Origin: Hyphomicrobiales bacterium
Lineage (GTDB): Bacteria; Pseudomonadota; Alphaproteobacteria; Rhizobiales; Kaistiaceae
Length of the DNA stretch: 64,000 bases
Assembly (NCBI GenBank): GCA_017305635.1
Contig: JAFKKF010000010.1
Location: 490,671-554,670 of the forward strand
Direction of reading: 5' to 3'
The position numbers were made by a program, and so were the translations under genes. Every line of letters begins with the position of its first letter. The stretch's first letter is position 1. The notes below the pieces were generated by a model, which was not told the DNA's origin, did no database searches, and was given only the letters and a program-made list of their open reading frames with translations. This document shows, in pieces, positions 27,468 to 36,664 of this stretch.

Positions 27468-28652
27468 TCAGGTCGTGAAGTCGAGGACGGACGCCGCCTC
27501 ATCGGCGATGACCTGCTCCTCGTCGGTCGGGATGACGAGGCCGGCGATGCGGCTGCCGGCGCCGCTGATACGTGGCGCATTGGCGGCGTTGGCGGCAGGA
27601 TCGAGCGCGAGGCCGAGCCATGCGAGGCGGGCGGCGACCATGGCGCGGACCTCGGGCTGGTGCTCGCCGATGCCGGCGGTGAAGACGAGCGCATCGAGCC
27701 CGCCAAGGGTGGCGGCGATGCGGGCGACCTCGCCGGCGATGCGGAGCGCGAAGAGGTCGAGCGCCTCCTTCGCCTCGGCGCGGTCGGATGCGAGGAGGTC
27801 GCGGGTATCGGCGCTGATGCCGGAGACGCCGAGAAGGCCCGAACGGTGGTAGAGCAGGTCCTCGACATCGGCGAGCGGATAGCGGCCCTGTCCGAGGAGG
27901 TGCATGATCACGCCCGGATCGAGCGCGCCGGTGCGCGTCGCCATGGGGATGCCGTCGAGCGTCGAGAAGCCCATGCTGGTGTCGCGGCTCTCGCCTCCTT
28001 CCATGCCGCAGATGCTGGCCCCGCTGCCGAGATGCAGCACGACGATCTTACCCGCGGCGAGTGCCGGCTCGCGACGCGCAAGCTCGCCGGCAATATACTT
28101 GTACGAAAGGCCGTGAAAGCCGTAGCGCTTGATGCCGGCGTCGTGCAGGTGGCGAGGTATGGCGAAGCGCCGTACCAGGTCGGATTCGGTGCGGTGGAAG
28201 GCGGTGTCGAAGGAGGCGGTCTGCGCGAGCTCGCCATGGATCGCGCGCATCGCCCGGATCAGGCGGAGGCTCTGCGGCTGGTGGAGCGGCGCCATCTCGG
28301 TCAGCGCATCGATGGCCGCGATCGCGTCGTCGTCGAGGCGGACCGGACCGGCGAAACGGTCGCCGCCATGGACGACGCGGTGGCCGGCGGCCGTGAGCCG
28401 GGCGAGATCGAAATCGGCACCGAGCAGATCGAAGGTCTCGGCCAACACTTCGGCGAGCGCCTCCTCGCCCTTCGCCTTCAAGGGCAGGGTGCGGTCCTCG
28501 CCGCCTTCGGTCAGGCGGAAGGTGAGCGGATCGGCACGGAAATCGATGGTGCCGCGGGCGAGGCCGGCAGGGCCTCCGGCCCGCATCTCGAAGAGCCCCA
28601 CCTTCACCGTGGAGGAGCCGGTGTTGAACGTGAGAAGGAGGTCGCCCTTCAT
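27468..28652 (-). CDS. ackA: acetate kinase
   Basis: Interconverts acetyl phosphate plus ADP with acetate plus ATP. It has 394 residues. The phosphate motif TFNTGSSTVKVGLFE is near the N-terminus, HRVVHGG near residue 91, and VLHLGSGASICGMEGGESRDTSMGFSTLDG holds the ATP-binding glycines. GALDPG and FTAGIGEH are also intact. It ends 6 bp from the phosphoketolase stop (convergent) and starts inside the last codon of mnhG (ATGA overlap), so it is the last gene of the Mrp operon. No phosphotransacetylase gene is nearby. Confidence 0.96.
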   Translation of the reverse strand: MKGDLLLTFNTGSSTVKVGLFEMRAGGPAGLARGTIDFRADPLTFRLTEGGEDRTLPLKAKGEEALAEVLAETFDLLGADFDLARLTAAGHRVVHGGDRFAGPVRLDDDAIAAIDALTEMAPLHQPQSLRLIRAMRAIHGELAQTASFDTAFHRTESDLVRRFAIPRHLHDAGIKRYGFHGLSYKYIAGELARREPALAAGKIVVLHLGSGASICGMEGGESRDTSMGFSTLDGIPMATRTGALDPGVIMHLLGQGRYPLADVEDLLYHRSGLLGVSGISADTRDLLASDRAEAKEALDLFALRIAGEVARIAATLGGLDALVFTAGIGEHQPEVRAMVAARLAWLGLALDPAANAANAPRISGAGSRIAGLVIPTDEEQVIADEAASVLDFTT

Positions 28653-29047
28653 GGGGCGTCCCCGCCCTCCCCGGCCAGGGCGGGCTCGTTGGCCGCGGCT
28701 TCGGGCGCGGGCGGCACTTCCGGATTGCCCTCGCTGCGGTCGCGATAGAGCGAGGCGCGGCCGAGCATCATCAGCGTGACCGGCGTGGTGACGGTGGCGA
28801 AGATGCCGATGAGGATATCGTGGAGGACGGGGCGGCCGCTCGCCGCCGAGAAGACGATCATCGAGCCCATGACCATGCCCCCGGCTCCCCAGCTCGAGCC
28901 GAGCGTCGGCGCGTGGATGCGGGCGTAGAAGGACGGGAAGGTGGCGAGGCCGATGGTGCCGAGCAGCGTCAGCCCGGCGCCGATGACGAAGAAGGCGGCG
29001 GCGACGATCGCCGCCCAGAGCGGCACGTTGGCGAAGTCCATCATCAT
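28649..29047 (-). CDS. mnhG: Na+/H+ antiporter subunit G
   Basis: Small subunit of the Mrp/Mnh multisubunit antiporter, 132 residues. Three hydrophobic segments are visible: LWAAIVAAAFFVIGAGLTLL, VLHDILIGIFATVTTPVTLM and a middle one around WGAGGMVMGSMIVF. The signature ATFPSFYARIHAPTLGS is canonical for subunit G. An acidic Pro/Glu tail of about 25 residues is longer than usual. Overlaps mnhF by 4 bp and ackA by 4 bp. Confidence 0.92.
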   Translation of the reverse strand: MMMDFANVPLWAAIVAAAFFVIGAGLTLLGTIGLATFPSFYARIHAPTLGSSWGAGGMVMGSMIVFSAASGRPVLHDILIGIFATVTTPVTLMMLGRASLYRDRSEGNPEVPPAPEAAANEPALAGEGGDAP

Positions 29048-29325
29048 TCGATCACCTCGCCGCGCATCAGGAACTTCGCCAGCGACAGGGTGGCGATGAA
29101 GCCGAGCATGCCGATGATGAGCGCCGCCTCGAAATAGACGGTGGTGCCGGTGCGGACGCCGAAGGTGAGAAGCTGCAGCATGGCCGAGACATAAAGCGAG
29201 TCGAGGGCGAGGATGCGGTCCTGCGCGCGCGGGCCGGCGATCATGCGCCAGGTGCAGAGCGCCATGGCCAGCGCGAGGGCCCCGTGGGCGATCCACGCGG
29301 CGGTGACGATGATGGTGGCGCTCAT
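29044..29325 (-). CDS. mnhF: Na+/H+ antiporter subunit F
   Basis: A 93-residue membrane subunit with three predicted transmembrane helices and the family motif GPRAQDRILALDSLY between the first and second. ATGA overlaps both with mnhE upstream and mnhG downstream show tight coupling across the whole operon. In Bacillus, subunit F can also move cholate; whether it does so here is unknown. Confidence 0.92.
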   Translation of the reverse strand: MSATIIVTAAWIAHGALALAMALCTWRMIAGPRAQDRILALDSLYVSAMLQLLTFGVRTGTTVYFEAALIIGMLGFIATLSLAKFLMRGEVIE

Positions 29326-29801
29326 CGGAATATCTCCAGGAGGAGCCGCTCGTAGCGGTCGGCGATCAGGCGCTTCCAGTGCTCCTCGTCGTCGAGGGCG
29401 AGGACATGGATCAGCACCTCGTTGCGGGCCGCGGAATAGTCGAACCAGGCGGTGCCGGGCGTCGCGGTGATGATGATCGCGAGGATGGCGAGGGCGGAGG
29501 GGTTGCGGGTGCGGAGCGGCACGGTGACGAAGCCGGGCCGGCGCGGACGGTCGAAGAGGATGATGCGGGCAACCGCGATGTTGGAGACGAGGATGTCCCA
29601 GAGCACGATGCCGAAGAGCTCGGGGATGGCCAGCCAGCGGCGGATGCGCGGACTTACCTCGCCGAGCGCGGAGAAGGCGTGGGTGGCGGCGATGGCGGCG
29701 AGGACGGCGAGCACCGCCTGGCCGCGGCTGAAGCCGGAGAGAAGCAGCCACATGACCGCCAGGCCGAGGGCGAGGAGCGGATAGGGAAGAAGCGCGCGCA
29801 T
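29322..29801 (-). CDS. mnhE: Na+/H+ antiporter subunit E
   Basis: A 159-residue subunit with two N-terminal hydrophobic segments (LLPYPLLALGLAVMWLLLSG and a second around AVLAVLAAIAATHAF), then IVLWDILVSNIAVARIIL, then the soluble TPGTAWFDYSAARNEVLIHVLALDD, which is the subunit E hallmark. It follows mnhD with a one-base TGATG overlap. Confidence 0.92.
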   Translation of the reverse strand: MRALLPYPLLALGLAVMWLLLSGFSRGQAVLAVLAAIAATHAFSALGEVSPRIRRWLAIPELFGIVLWDILVSNIAVARIILFDRPRRPGFVTVPLRTRNPSALAILAIIITATPGTAWFDYSAARNEVLIHVLALDDEEHWKRLIADRYERLLLEIFR

Positions 29802-31405
29802 CAGCGGCCCCCGTCCCGCGCGGAGGGCGCCGGCTCGGCGGCGAAGACGGCATCGAGATAGCGCGTCTGGTGGTGCAGGTCCTCGGCAGTGGCACGGAAG
29901 AGATCCATGGCCGGACCGGCGCGGATGACGAGGATGACGAGGAGCGCGAGCAGGAAGAGGATCGGCGCCGTCTCGCGGATGGTGATGCGCGGCGAGAGGG
30001 GCTCGACCGGCTGCCAGAAGGTGCGAATGCCCATGCGCGAGAGCGTCAGGAGGCCGGCAAAGCCCGAGAGGACGAGGAGGCCGGCGAGGATGGCCGGGCG
30101 GACGATCGCCGGATCGTTCGCCTCCGTGATCGGGCCGAAGGCGGAGGTGAGGATGGCGAATTTCGCGAGAAATCCGGGCAGCGGCGGCAGGCCGATCAGC
30201 ACCATGGCAAGGAGGCCGAAGCCGACGGCGAGGATGGCGACGCCCCCGGGCATGAGACTGCCGACCTCCTCCTCGGCAACATCCTCGCGGTCGCCATAGG
30301 CTTCGGCGGTGACGGCGATCACGTCGGATGCGCCGTCGCGCTCGCGGTCGAGAACATCGACGATGAAGAAGAAGGCGCCGAGGGCGAGCGTCGAGCTGAC
30401 GAGGTAGAAAAGCCCGCCGGCAGTGGTTTCGGGGCGCGAGAGGCCGAAGGTGGCGAGCAGCGTGCCGGAGGACATGAGGATGAAATAGGCGCCGGCGCGC
30501 TTCATGGACTGGGCGGCGAGCACGCCGATGATGGCGATGACCATGGTGATGGCACCGCCGATGAACATGACCCGTGCGCCGAAGGCGATGCCGTCGCTCG
30601 GCACGAGGAGCGCCAGCCGGAGAAGCGCGTATATGCCGACCTTCGAGAGCATGACGAAGATGGCGGCGACCGGGCCGGCGGCGGCCGAATAGGCGGGCAC
30701 CAGCCAGTTGCCGAGCGGCCACATGCCGGCCTTCACCAGGAAGGCGAGGCCGAGCATGGCTATGCCGACATTGAGGACCGGCCGGTCGAAGCCCTGCATC
30801 GATTCCGCCCGGAGCGCGATCTCGGCCATGTTGAGGCTGCCGCTCGCGGCATAGACCATGGCGATGCCGACGAGGAAGACGAGCGAGGCGACGAGATTGA
30901 CGCCGACATAGTGCATGCCGCTCCTGACCCGCGGCAGGCCACCGCCGTGGAGGAGGAGGCCGTAGGAGGCGGCGAGCATGACCTCGAAGAAGACGAAGAG
31001 GTTGAAAAGGTCGCCGGTGAGGAAGGCGCCGTTGATGCCGACCAGAAGGAACTGGAAGAGCGAATAGAAATGCGGGCCTGCGCCCTGCCAGCGGTCGGTG
31101 GCGAAGAGGAGCGCCGGCAGCGCAAGCAGCGCGGTGACGAGGAGCATCAGCGTCGAAAGACGCTCGCCGACGAGGTCGATCGCGACCGGCACCGGCCAGT
31201 TGCCGAGGAGATAGACGAGCGCCGCCGGCCCCTCCCCCGAATTGACGCGGATGACGAGCAGCGTCGCGACGATGACGAGGCCGATGACCGAGGCGAGCGA
31301 GAGGATCGTCTTCAGGCGATGCTCGCGATCCTCGAAGAAAAGCATGAAGGCGCCGGTGGCGAGCGGGATCAGGATCGGCGCGATGACGAGGTGGACGGGG
31401 ATCAT
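29801..31405 (-). CDS. mnhD: Na+/H+ antiporter subunit D
   Basis: A 534-residue proton-conducting subunit related to NADH dehydrogenase NuoN/M. About 14 hydrophobic segments are spread along it; FSLFQFLLVGINGAFLTGDLFNLFVFFEVML carries the conserved acidic residue of helix 5, and KVGIYALLRLALL the conserved lysine region. Start ATG 31405 overlaps the mnhC stop by 4 bp. A cytoplasmic acidic segment (DREDVAEEEVGS) interrupts the helices near residue 390. Subunits A and D form the ion path. Confidence 0.93.
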   Translation of the reverse strand: MIPVHLVIAPILIPLATGAFMLFFEDREHRLKTILSLASVIGLVIVATLLVIRVNSGEGPAALVYLLGNWPVPVAIDLVGERLSTLMLLVTALLALPALLFATDRWQGAGPHFYSLFQFLLVGINGAFLTGDLFNLFVFFEVMLAASYGLLLHGGGLPRVRSGMHYVGVNLVASLVFLVGIAMVYAASGSLNMAEIALRAESMQGFDRPVLNVGIAMLGLAFLVKAGMWPLGNWLVPAYSAAAGPVAAIFVMLSKVGIYALLRLALLVPSDGIAFGARVMFIGGAITMVIAIIGVLAAQSMKRAGAYFILMSSGTLLATFGLSRPETTAGGLFYLVSSTLALGAFFFIVDVLDRERDGASDVIAVTAEAYGDREDVAEEEVGSLMPGGVAILAVGFGLLAMVLIGLPPLPGFLAKFAILTSAFGPITEANDPAIVRPAILAGLLVLSGFAGLLTLSRMGIRTFWQPVEPLSPRITIRETAPILFLLALLVILVIRAGPAMDLFRATAEDLHHQTRYLDAVFAAEPAPSARDGGR

Positions 31406-31746
31406 CGGTCGGGCTCCCGTCCGTCGACATGGTCGGTGCCGGTCAGCCCGCGCGAGACGATGAGGATGACGAGGAAGAGCGCCGTGGTGGCGAAGCTGAT
31501 GACGATGGCGGTCAGCACCAGCGCCTGGGGCACCGGGTCGACATAGGCGGAGAGGTCGACGTGCTTGCCGTCGGCGAGGATCGGCGGCGCGTTCACGCGC
31601 AGCCGGCCCATGGAAAAGATGAAGAGATTGACGGCATAGGAGAGGAGCGCCAGCCCGATGACCAGCTGGTAGGTGCGCGGGCGCAGGATCAGCCAGACAC
31701 CGGAAGCCGTGAGGACACCGATCGCAAGCGCGATGACGAGCTCCAT
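31402..31746 (-). CDS. mnhC: Na+/H+ antiporter subunit C
   Basis: A 114-residue NuoK-like subunit with three transmembrane helices. The motif GLALLSYAVNLFIFSMGRL and the DPVPQALVLTAIVISFATTAL segment with its conserved proline are typical. Coupled to the mnhAB fusion (TGATG) and to mnhD (ATGA). Confidence 0.93.
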   Translation of the reverse strand: MELVIALAIGVLTASGVWLILRPRTYQLVIGLALLSYAVNLFIFSMGRLRVNAPPILADGKHVDLSAYVDPVPQALVLTAIVISFATTALFLVILIVSRGLTGTDHVDGREPDR

Positions 31747-34655
31747 CAGGCCGCCTCCTGCCGTTCGGCGGCGCTGCGGCGGGTGCGCGTGCGAAGCGAC
31801 TGGTGGGCAATGGCGACGAGAACCAGCACGATGGCGCCGACGACCAGCCAGAAGATGCCGAGGTCGAAGACGAGCACCGAGGCGGCCGGCATCTTTCCTA
31901 TGAAGGGAATCTCGACGTACTGGAACCAGGAGGTCAGGTACGGGTAGCCGAAGAGGATGGCGCCGAGGCCGGTGCCGATGGAGAAGAGAAGGCCGACGGC
32001 GATCCAGCGCACCGGCAGGATGCGCAGCCGCTCCTCCACCCAGCGGGCACCACCGGCGAGGTATTGCAGGAGGAAGCCGATGGCGAGCGTCACGCCGGCG
32101 GCAAAGCCGCCGCCTGGCAGGTCATGGCCGCGCAGGAACAGGTAAGCGGCGAAGAGGCTGATGGCGGGGAACATCCAGCGCATGATCACGGAGGGGACGA
32201 GCATGTAGTCCTTCAGCGTATCGCCGACCTCGCGATCGCGCCGGACCTCGTCGTTGGCGTCCTGCTCCTGCTGCTGGAAGGGGCGGTCGAGATTGTCCTC
32301 CGCCGGGCGGAAGCGGCGGAGCAGCGCGAAGACGCTGAGCGCGACGATGGCGAGCACCACGATCTCGAAGGCGGTGTCGAAGCCGCGGAAATCGACCAGG
32401 ATGACGTTGACGACGTTGGTGCCGCCGCCATCGACATAGGCATGCTCGAGGTAGTAGTCGCCGACCGAAGGCGGACGCGGCATGAGCATGGCGAAATAGG
32501 CGAGGCCGGCGAGGCCGGTGCCGGCGAGCACGGCGATGAGAAGGTCGCGGCCGCGCCGGTAGCGCGCCATGAGGTCGAGCTTGCGGGGTGGCAGGCCCTC
32601 GCGCTTCGGCAGCCAGCGGAGGCCGAGAAGGATGAGCGCGGTGGTCACGATCTCGACGAGGAGCTGGGTGACGGCCAGGTCGGGCGCCGAGAGCCAGATG
32701 AAGGACATGCAGGTGACGAGGCCGGTGCCTCCGACGAGGATCAGCGCGGAGAGGCGATGGTCGCGCGCCGACCAGGCGGCGGCAACCGAGCAGACCATGC
32801 CGACGGCCCAGAGGGCGCCGAGCACCGGATCGAGGCCATGGAGATTCACGGGTGGCACGAGGTGCCACGATCCGGCCATGGCCCAGGCCCCGGCGAGCAC
32901 GGCGAGCGCGACCACCAGGCGGAGCTGCGGCTGCAGGCGCGTCGTGGTCAGCCAGCTCTCGGCGATGCGCGCGCCGCGCCAGGAAACCGCGACGAGAATG
33001 CGCTCGAAGACGCGCTGGCCGTCGATGCCGCGCATGCCCGGCGCGCCATCCGCGTCGATCTTCAGCTCGCGGCGGAGGAACCAGTAGAGCGCGAGGCCGC
33101 CGAGGATCGAGGCGATGCTCATGATGAGCGGCAGGTTCACGCCGTGCCAGACGGAAAGGCTGTATGCGGGCGTATCCGGCCCGAGCACGGAGATCACCGC
33201 AGAGCGCAGGAACGGGCCGATGGTGAGGTTCGGCACGACGCCGACGAGCACGCAGATGACGACGAGGAGCTCGACCGGGAAGCGCATCCAGCGCGGCGGC
33301 TCGTGGGGCATATGCGGCAGATCGGTGGGCTTCGGCCCGAAGAAGACCGAGTAGATGAAGCGCGCCGAATAGGCGACGGCGAAGGCGCCGGCGGCCACCG
33401 CGACATAGGGCGCGATCGTGTCGAGGATGGTCTCGTGGTGCTCCTCGAGGGCTTCCGAGAAGAACATCTCCTTGGACAGGAAGCCGTTGAGGAGCGGCAC
33501 GCCGGCCATGGCGGCGCTCGCCACCATCGCAAGCGTCGCAGTATAGGGCATGAAGCGGAAGAGGCCGGAGAGCTTGCGCATGTCGCGCGTGCCGGTCTCG
33601 TGGTCGATGATGCCGGCGGCCATGAAGAGCGAGGCCTTGAAGGTAGCGTGGTTGGCCATGTGGAAGATGGCGGCGACCGCGGCGAGCGGGCTGCCGAAGG
33701 AGAGGAGCGCCGTGATCAGGCCGAGATGGCTGATGGTCGAATAGGCGAGCAGGCCTTTGATGTCCTGCTGGAAGATCGCGAAATAGGCGCCGAGGAGGAG
33801 CGTCGAGAGCCCCGCTATGCCGACGATGGTGAACCATTCCGGCGTGCCCGAAAGCACCGGCCAGAAGCGCGCGAGCAGGAAGACGCCGGCCTTCACCATG
33901 GTTGCCGAATGCAGGTATGCGGAGACCGGCGTCGGCGCCGCCATGGCGTTCGGCAGCCAGAAGTGGAACGGGAACTGGGCACTCTTGGTCAGCGCGCCGG
34001 CGAGGACGAGGACGAGCACGGTCGAGTAGAGCGGATGGGCGCGGATGACGTCGCCGGCCTTGAGGACGCCGTCGAGGTCATAGGTGCCGGCGATGCGGCC
34101 AAGGAGGATCAGGCCGAGGAAGAGGAAGAGGCCGCCTGCCCCGGTGATCGTCAACGCCATGCGGGCTCCGGCACGCGCGCTCTCGTTCTGGTGCCAGTAG
34201 CCGATGAGCAGGAACGAGACGATGCTCGTCAGCTCCCAGAAGACGGCGAGCAGGATCAGGTTGCCCGACAGCACCACGCCGAGCATGGCGCCCATGAAGG
34301 TGAGGAGGAGCGCATAGAAGCGCGCGACCGGGTCCTGCGGCGACATGTAATAGCGGGCGTAGAGGACGACGAGGAGCCCGATGCCGGTGATGAGCAGCGA
34401 GAACATCCAGGCGAAGCCGTCCATGCGCAGCGTCACCGAGAGGCCGAGCGAGGGAATCCACGGGATCACGTAGCGGATCACGCCGCCGTCGCTCACCTGG
34501 GGATAGGCGAAAAGAGTGACGAGGAGGCCGCCACCGGCAACCGAGCCTGCGAGCCAGGCCTCGGTGTTGCGGGCATTGGGGCGAAGCAGCGCGGCAAGGA
34601 CCGCGCCCACGAAGGGCAGCAGGATGAGCACCAAGAGCAGGCTGCCGTCCCGCAT
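31746..34655 (-). CDS. mnhA: Na+/H+ antiporter subunit A-B fusion
   Basis: A 969-residue protein with the NuoL-like MnhA part and, from about residue 810, an MnhB domain. The A part has the PDP-type proton path and LLIGYWHQNESARAGARMAL; the B hallmark is RGHDLPGGGFAAG near 865. Fused A-B subunits are usual in alphaproteobacterial (Pha/Mrp) antiporters. It is the first gene of a six-gene antiporter operon plus ackA. A TTTGACC sequence lies about 60 bp upstream as a weak -35 candidate. Na+/H+ versus K+/H+ specificity (Pha in Sinorhizobium moves K+) cannot be decided here. Confidence 0.93.
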   Translation of the reverse strand: MRDGSLLLVLILLPFVGAVLAALLRPNARNTEAWLAGSVAGGGLLVTLFAYPQVSDGGVIRYVIPWIPSLGLSVTLRMDGFAWMFSLLITGIGLLVVLYARYYMSPQDPVARFYALLLTFMGAMLGVVLSGNLILLAVFWELTSIVSFLLIGYWHQNESARAGARMALTITGAGGLFLFLGLILLGRIAGTYDLDGVLKAGDVIRAHPLYSTVLVLVLAGALTKSAQFPFHFWLPNAMAAPTPVSAYLHSATMVKAGVFLLARFWPVLSGTPEWFTIVGIAGLSTLLLGAYFAIFQQDIKGLLAYSTISHLGLITALLSFGSPLAAVAAIFHMANHATFKASLFMAAGIIDHETGTRDMRKLSGLFRFMPYTATLAMVASAAMAGVPLLNGFLSKEMFFSEALEEHHETILDTIAPYVAVAAGAFAVAYSARFIYSVFFGPKPTDLPHMPHEPPRWMRFPVELLVVICVLVGVVPNLTIGPFLRSAVISVLGPDTPAYSLSVWHGVNLPLIMSIASILGGLALYWFLRRELKIDADGAPGMRGIDGQRVFERILVAVSWRGARIAESWLTTTRLQPQLRLVVALAVLAGAWAMAGSWHLVPPVNLHGLDPVLGALWAVGMVCSVAAAWSARDHRLSALILVGGTGLVTCMSFIWLSAPDLAVTQLLVEIVTTALILLGLRWLPKREGLPPRKLDLMARYRRGRDLLIAVLAGTGLAGLAYFAMLMPRPPSVGDYYLEHAYVDGGGTNVVNVILVDFRGFDTAFEIVVLAIVALSVFALLRRFRPAEDNLDRPFQQQEQDANDEVRRDREVGDTLKDYMLVPSVIMRWMFPAISLFAAYLFLRGHDLPGGGFAAGVTLAIGFLLQYLAGGARWVEERLRILPVRWIAVGLLFSIGTGLGAILFGYPYLTSWFQYVEIPFIGKMPAASVLVFDLGIFWLVVGAIVLVLVAIAHQSLRTRTRRSAAERQEAA

Positions 34656-34816
34656 GCGCGCACGGATCCTTTCGTCGCCCCGGCGAAAATGCCGATTCGG
34701 GGCGGGTTCTAGAGGGTCAAAGGGCCTTTAGCATGGCGGTGGGGCCGCCGATGGCAGCCTAGTGGACCGACGAGGCCGAAGGCAATCGCCAAGACGCAGG
34801 AAATGCGCCAACGGCG

Positions 34817-35545
34817 CTACCTATCCGCGCGAATGATCACCATCATCGGCCGGTCGATCTCATCGGCAAGCGCGGGCTCGTCCGCGAGCTGCTCCGGCGT
34901 CGGGCTCCATTCGTTCACGTGACGGATCGCGAAGCCCGCCGCGATCAAGGTGTTGAGCGTGGTGCCGAGCGTGCGGTGGTACTTCAGCACGCCTCTGGCG
35001 AACCAGTCGGTGCGGCGCTCGCCCTCGACGGAGTAGTGATCGACTGGCCAGGCGCGGCCGCCGTCAGGCAGGGCAAGCCAGCGCGGCTGGCGGGAGGCCA
35101 TGTAGATCGGATGCTCGACGGTGAAGAGCAGCGCGCCGCCCGGCGCCAATGCCCGATGCACCACCCCGGCAAGGCGCGCGAAATCGGCAACGTAGTGGAA
35201 GGCGAGCGCGCCATGGGCGAGGTCGAAGGAGGCCGCAGGCAGTTCCAGCGTATCGAGATCCGCGGCATCGTAGGTGACCGCCGGGTGGGCGCTCTCGCGG
35301 CGCGCCCGGGCCAGCATATTCTCCGACAGGTCGAGGGCGAGGACGGAAGCAGCCCCCTCCTCCGCCGCGAAGCGCGCGAACCAGCCGAAGCCGCAACCGA
35401 GATCGACGATGCGCCTGCCGCGGAGCGGCGGCAGGAGCGCCCGCACCGCCGGCCATTCCGGCGCGCCGGCGAGGCCCTTCACCGAACGCGGCAAAGTGCT
35501 GTAACCGGCGAAGAAGTCCTCGCGATCGTAGATGTTCTGGGCCAT
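34817..35545 (-). CDS. SAM-dependent methyltransferase
   Basis: A 242-residue class I methyltransferase. Motif I is VDLGCGFGWFARFAAEEG with VLALDLSENML following (motif II). GALAFHYV and PGGALLFTVEHPIYM are the later motifs. It starts MAQNIYDREDFFAGYSTLPR, which resembles a group of small-molecule methyltransferases of unknown substrate. ATG 35545 is preferred to an upstream in-frame ATG at 35626 that has no family match. Upstream of the Mrp operon on the same strand, 161 bp away, with no evidence of cotranscription. Confidence 0.83.
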   Translation of the reverse strand: MAQNIYDREDFFAGYSTLPRSVKGLAGAPEWPAVRALLPPLRGRRIVDLGCGFGWFARFAAEEGAASVLALDLSENMLARARRESAHPAVTYDAADLDTLELPAASFDLAHGALAFHYVADFARLAGVVHRALAPGGALLFTVEHPIYMASRQPRWLALPDGGRAWPVDHYSVEGERRTDWFARGVLKYHRTLGTTLNTLIAAGFAIRHVNEWSPTPEQLADEPALADEIDRPMMVIIRADR

Positions 35546-35688
35546 TTGCCGGCTCCCCGTTCGAGCGCAAAGGCGCGCCGCAGGCGCGGAGCCTGGTCTT
35601 GTAGGGCCAATCGGCGGGAAACTCACGCGCGCAGGACGGAGCGTCCGTTGGGGGCCGGCAGAAGGCCGCCCGGACGGCCTCCGGCAGC

Positions 35689-36585
35689 TCAGGTCGTCGG
35701 AACCACGAGGCGGTTCAGGTCGTCAATCAGACCGGGACCGGCAGGCTTCCATCCGAGCTTTCGCCTCGTCTGCGCGCTGGAGGCCGGCATGTCGTATCCG
35801 GCAAATCCGGCAAGCCAGCCGAAGAACGCCGGAGCATCTTCCGGAATGATGGATTCGACGGGCAGATTCAGCCGACCACCGATCGCCTCGGCAATGGCGC
35901 GCAGGGAGATGCCCTCCTCCGCCACCGCGTGATATTTCGCGCCCGGTTCGGCCTTCTCGACCACCAGCCGATAGAGAGGGGCGACATCCGAGACATGGGC
36001 CGCCGGCCAGCGGTTCCCTCCGTTGCCGACATAGGCGCAAATTCCCTTCTCGCGGTAGATGCCGATCGCCGGGCTGATGAGGCCCTGGCGCTCAGGGTCG
36101 TGGACCTGCGGCAAGCGCACGACGGACACGTTGCCCCCTGCCGCCGCGACCTCGAGGCCGGCCTCTTCCGAAGCCGCCCGCGGATGACGGTCGGAACGGA
36201 CGATCGGGTTGTCCTCCCGCGACGGTTCGCCCGGCGCAGCCTGTGCAATGGGCGTCCCCGACGTGATGACCAGTGGGCGATCGGAGCCTGCGAGGCCGGC
36301 GCCAAGGGCGCGAATAACCCGGCGATCGTCCTCGCAATTCTGCACGAAGCGCGAAAAGTCGTGGTTGAAGGCGAGATGGATGACGCCGTCGACGCGGGCC
36401 GCGGTCGCCGTCAGGAGGTCCGAATCCTCGATGGTGCCTTCGACTACCTCGGCGCCCGTTGCCGCGAGCTTTCCTGTCTTGGCCGGGGAGCGGGAAAGAC
36501 CGACGACCTGATGACCGTTGGCGAGCAGGTCCTGCGTAACGGCGGAACCGATGAAGCCGGTCGCTCCGGTGACGAATATGCGCAT
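35689..36585 (-). CDS. NAD-dependent epimerase/dehydratase-like protein
   Basis: A 298-residue extended-SDR protein. The NAD(P) motif is VTGATGFIGSAV at residues 5-16, and acidic residues at the end of the second strand are absent (SRSPAK), which favours NADP(H). The usual Tyr-xxx-Lys is not obvious, so it may belong to an atypical group that lacks the classical catalytic pair. Divergent from an XRE/MmyB regulator across 79 bp; that regulator probably controls it. Substrate unknown. Confidence 0.8.
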   Translation of the reverse strand: MRIFVTGATGFIGSAVTQDLLANGHQVVGLSRSPAKTGKLAATGAEVVEGTIEDSDLLTATAARVDGVIHLAFNHDFSRFVQNCEDDRRVIRALGAGLAGSDRPLVITSGTPIAQAAPGEPSREDNPIVRSDRHPRAASEEAGLEVAAAGGNVSVVRLPQVHDPERQGLISPAIGIYREKGICAYVGNGGNRWPAAHVSDVAPLYRLVVEKAEPGAKYHAVAEEGISLRAIAEAIGGRLNLPVESIIPEDAPAFFGWLAGFAGYDMPASSAQTRRKLGWKPAGPGLIDDLNRLVVPTT

Positions 36586-36638
36586 GGAAAAGTCTCCGTG
36601 TTTGGTGGAGACACATGTCGCGCCGGGGTGTATCCTGT

Positions 36639-36654
36639 TAAAGTAGTGACTTTA
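36639..36654. promoter_or_regulatory. operator-like palindrome between divergent epimerase and regulator genes
   Basis: taaagt-agtg-acttta has perfect 6-bp arms (36639-36644 and 36649-36654). It lies in the 79-bp divergent region, 10 bp before the first ATG of the regulator gene. It is the most AT-rich spot nearby and could be bound by the regulator to control both genes. Confidence 0.55.
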
Positions 36655-36664
36655 TCATAGTAAG

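Noticed and set aside
29870..31546. 558-codon plus-strand frame opposite mnhD
   Set aside because: Low-complexity acidic/basic composition; the minus strand encodes MnhD with transmembrane helices.
31803..34712. A 969-codon open frame antisense to the mnhA-B fusion
   Set aside because: It has the mirror-image composition (Glu/Asp/Gly/His/Arg-rich) typical of antisense frames opposite GC-rich membrane-protein genes; the minus-strand gene has clear transporter motifs.
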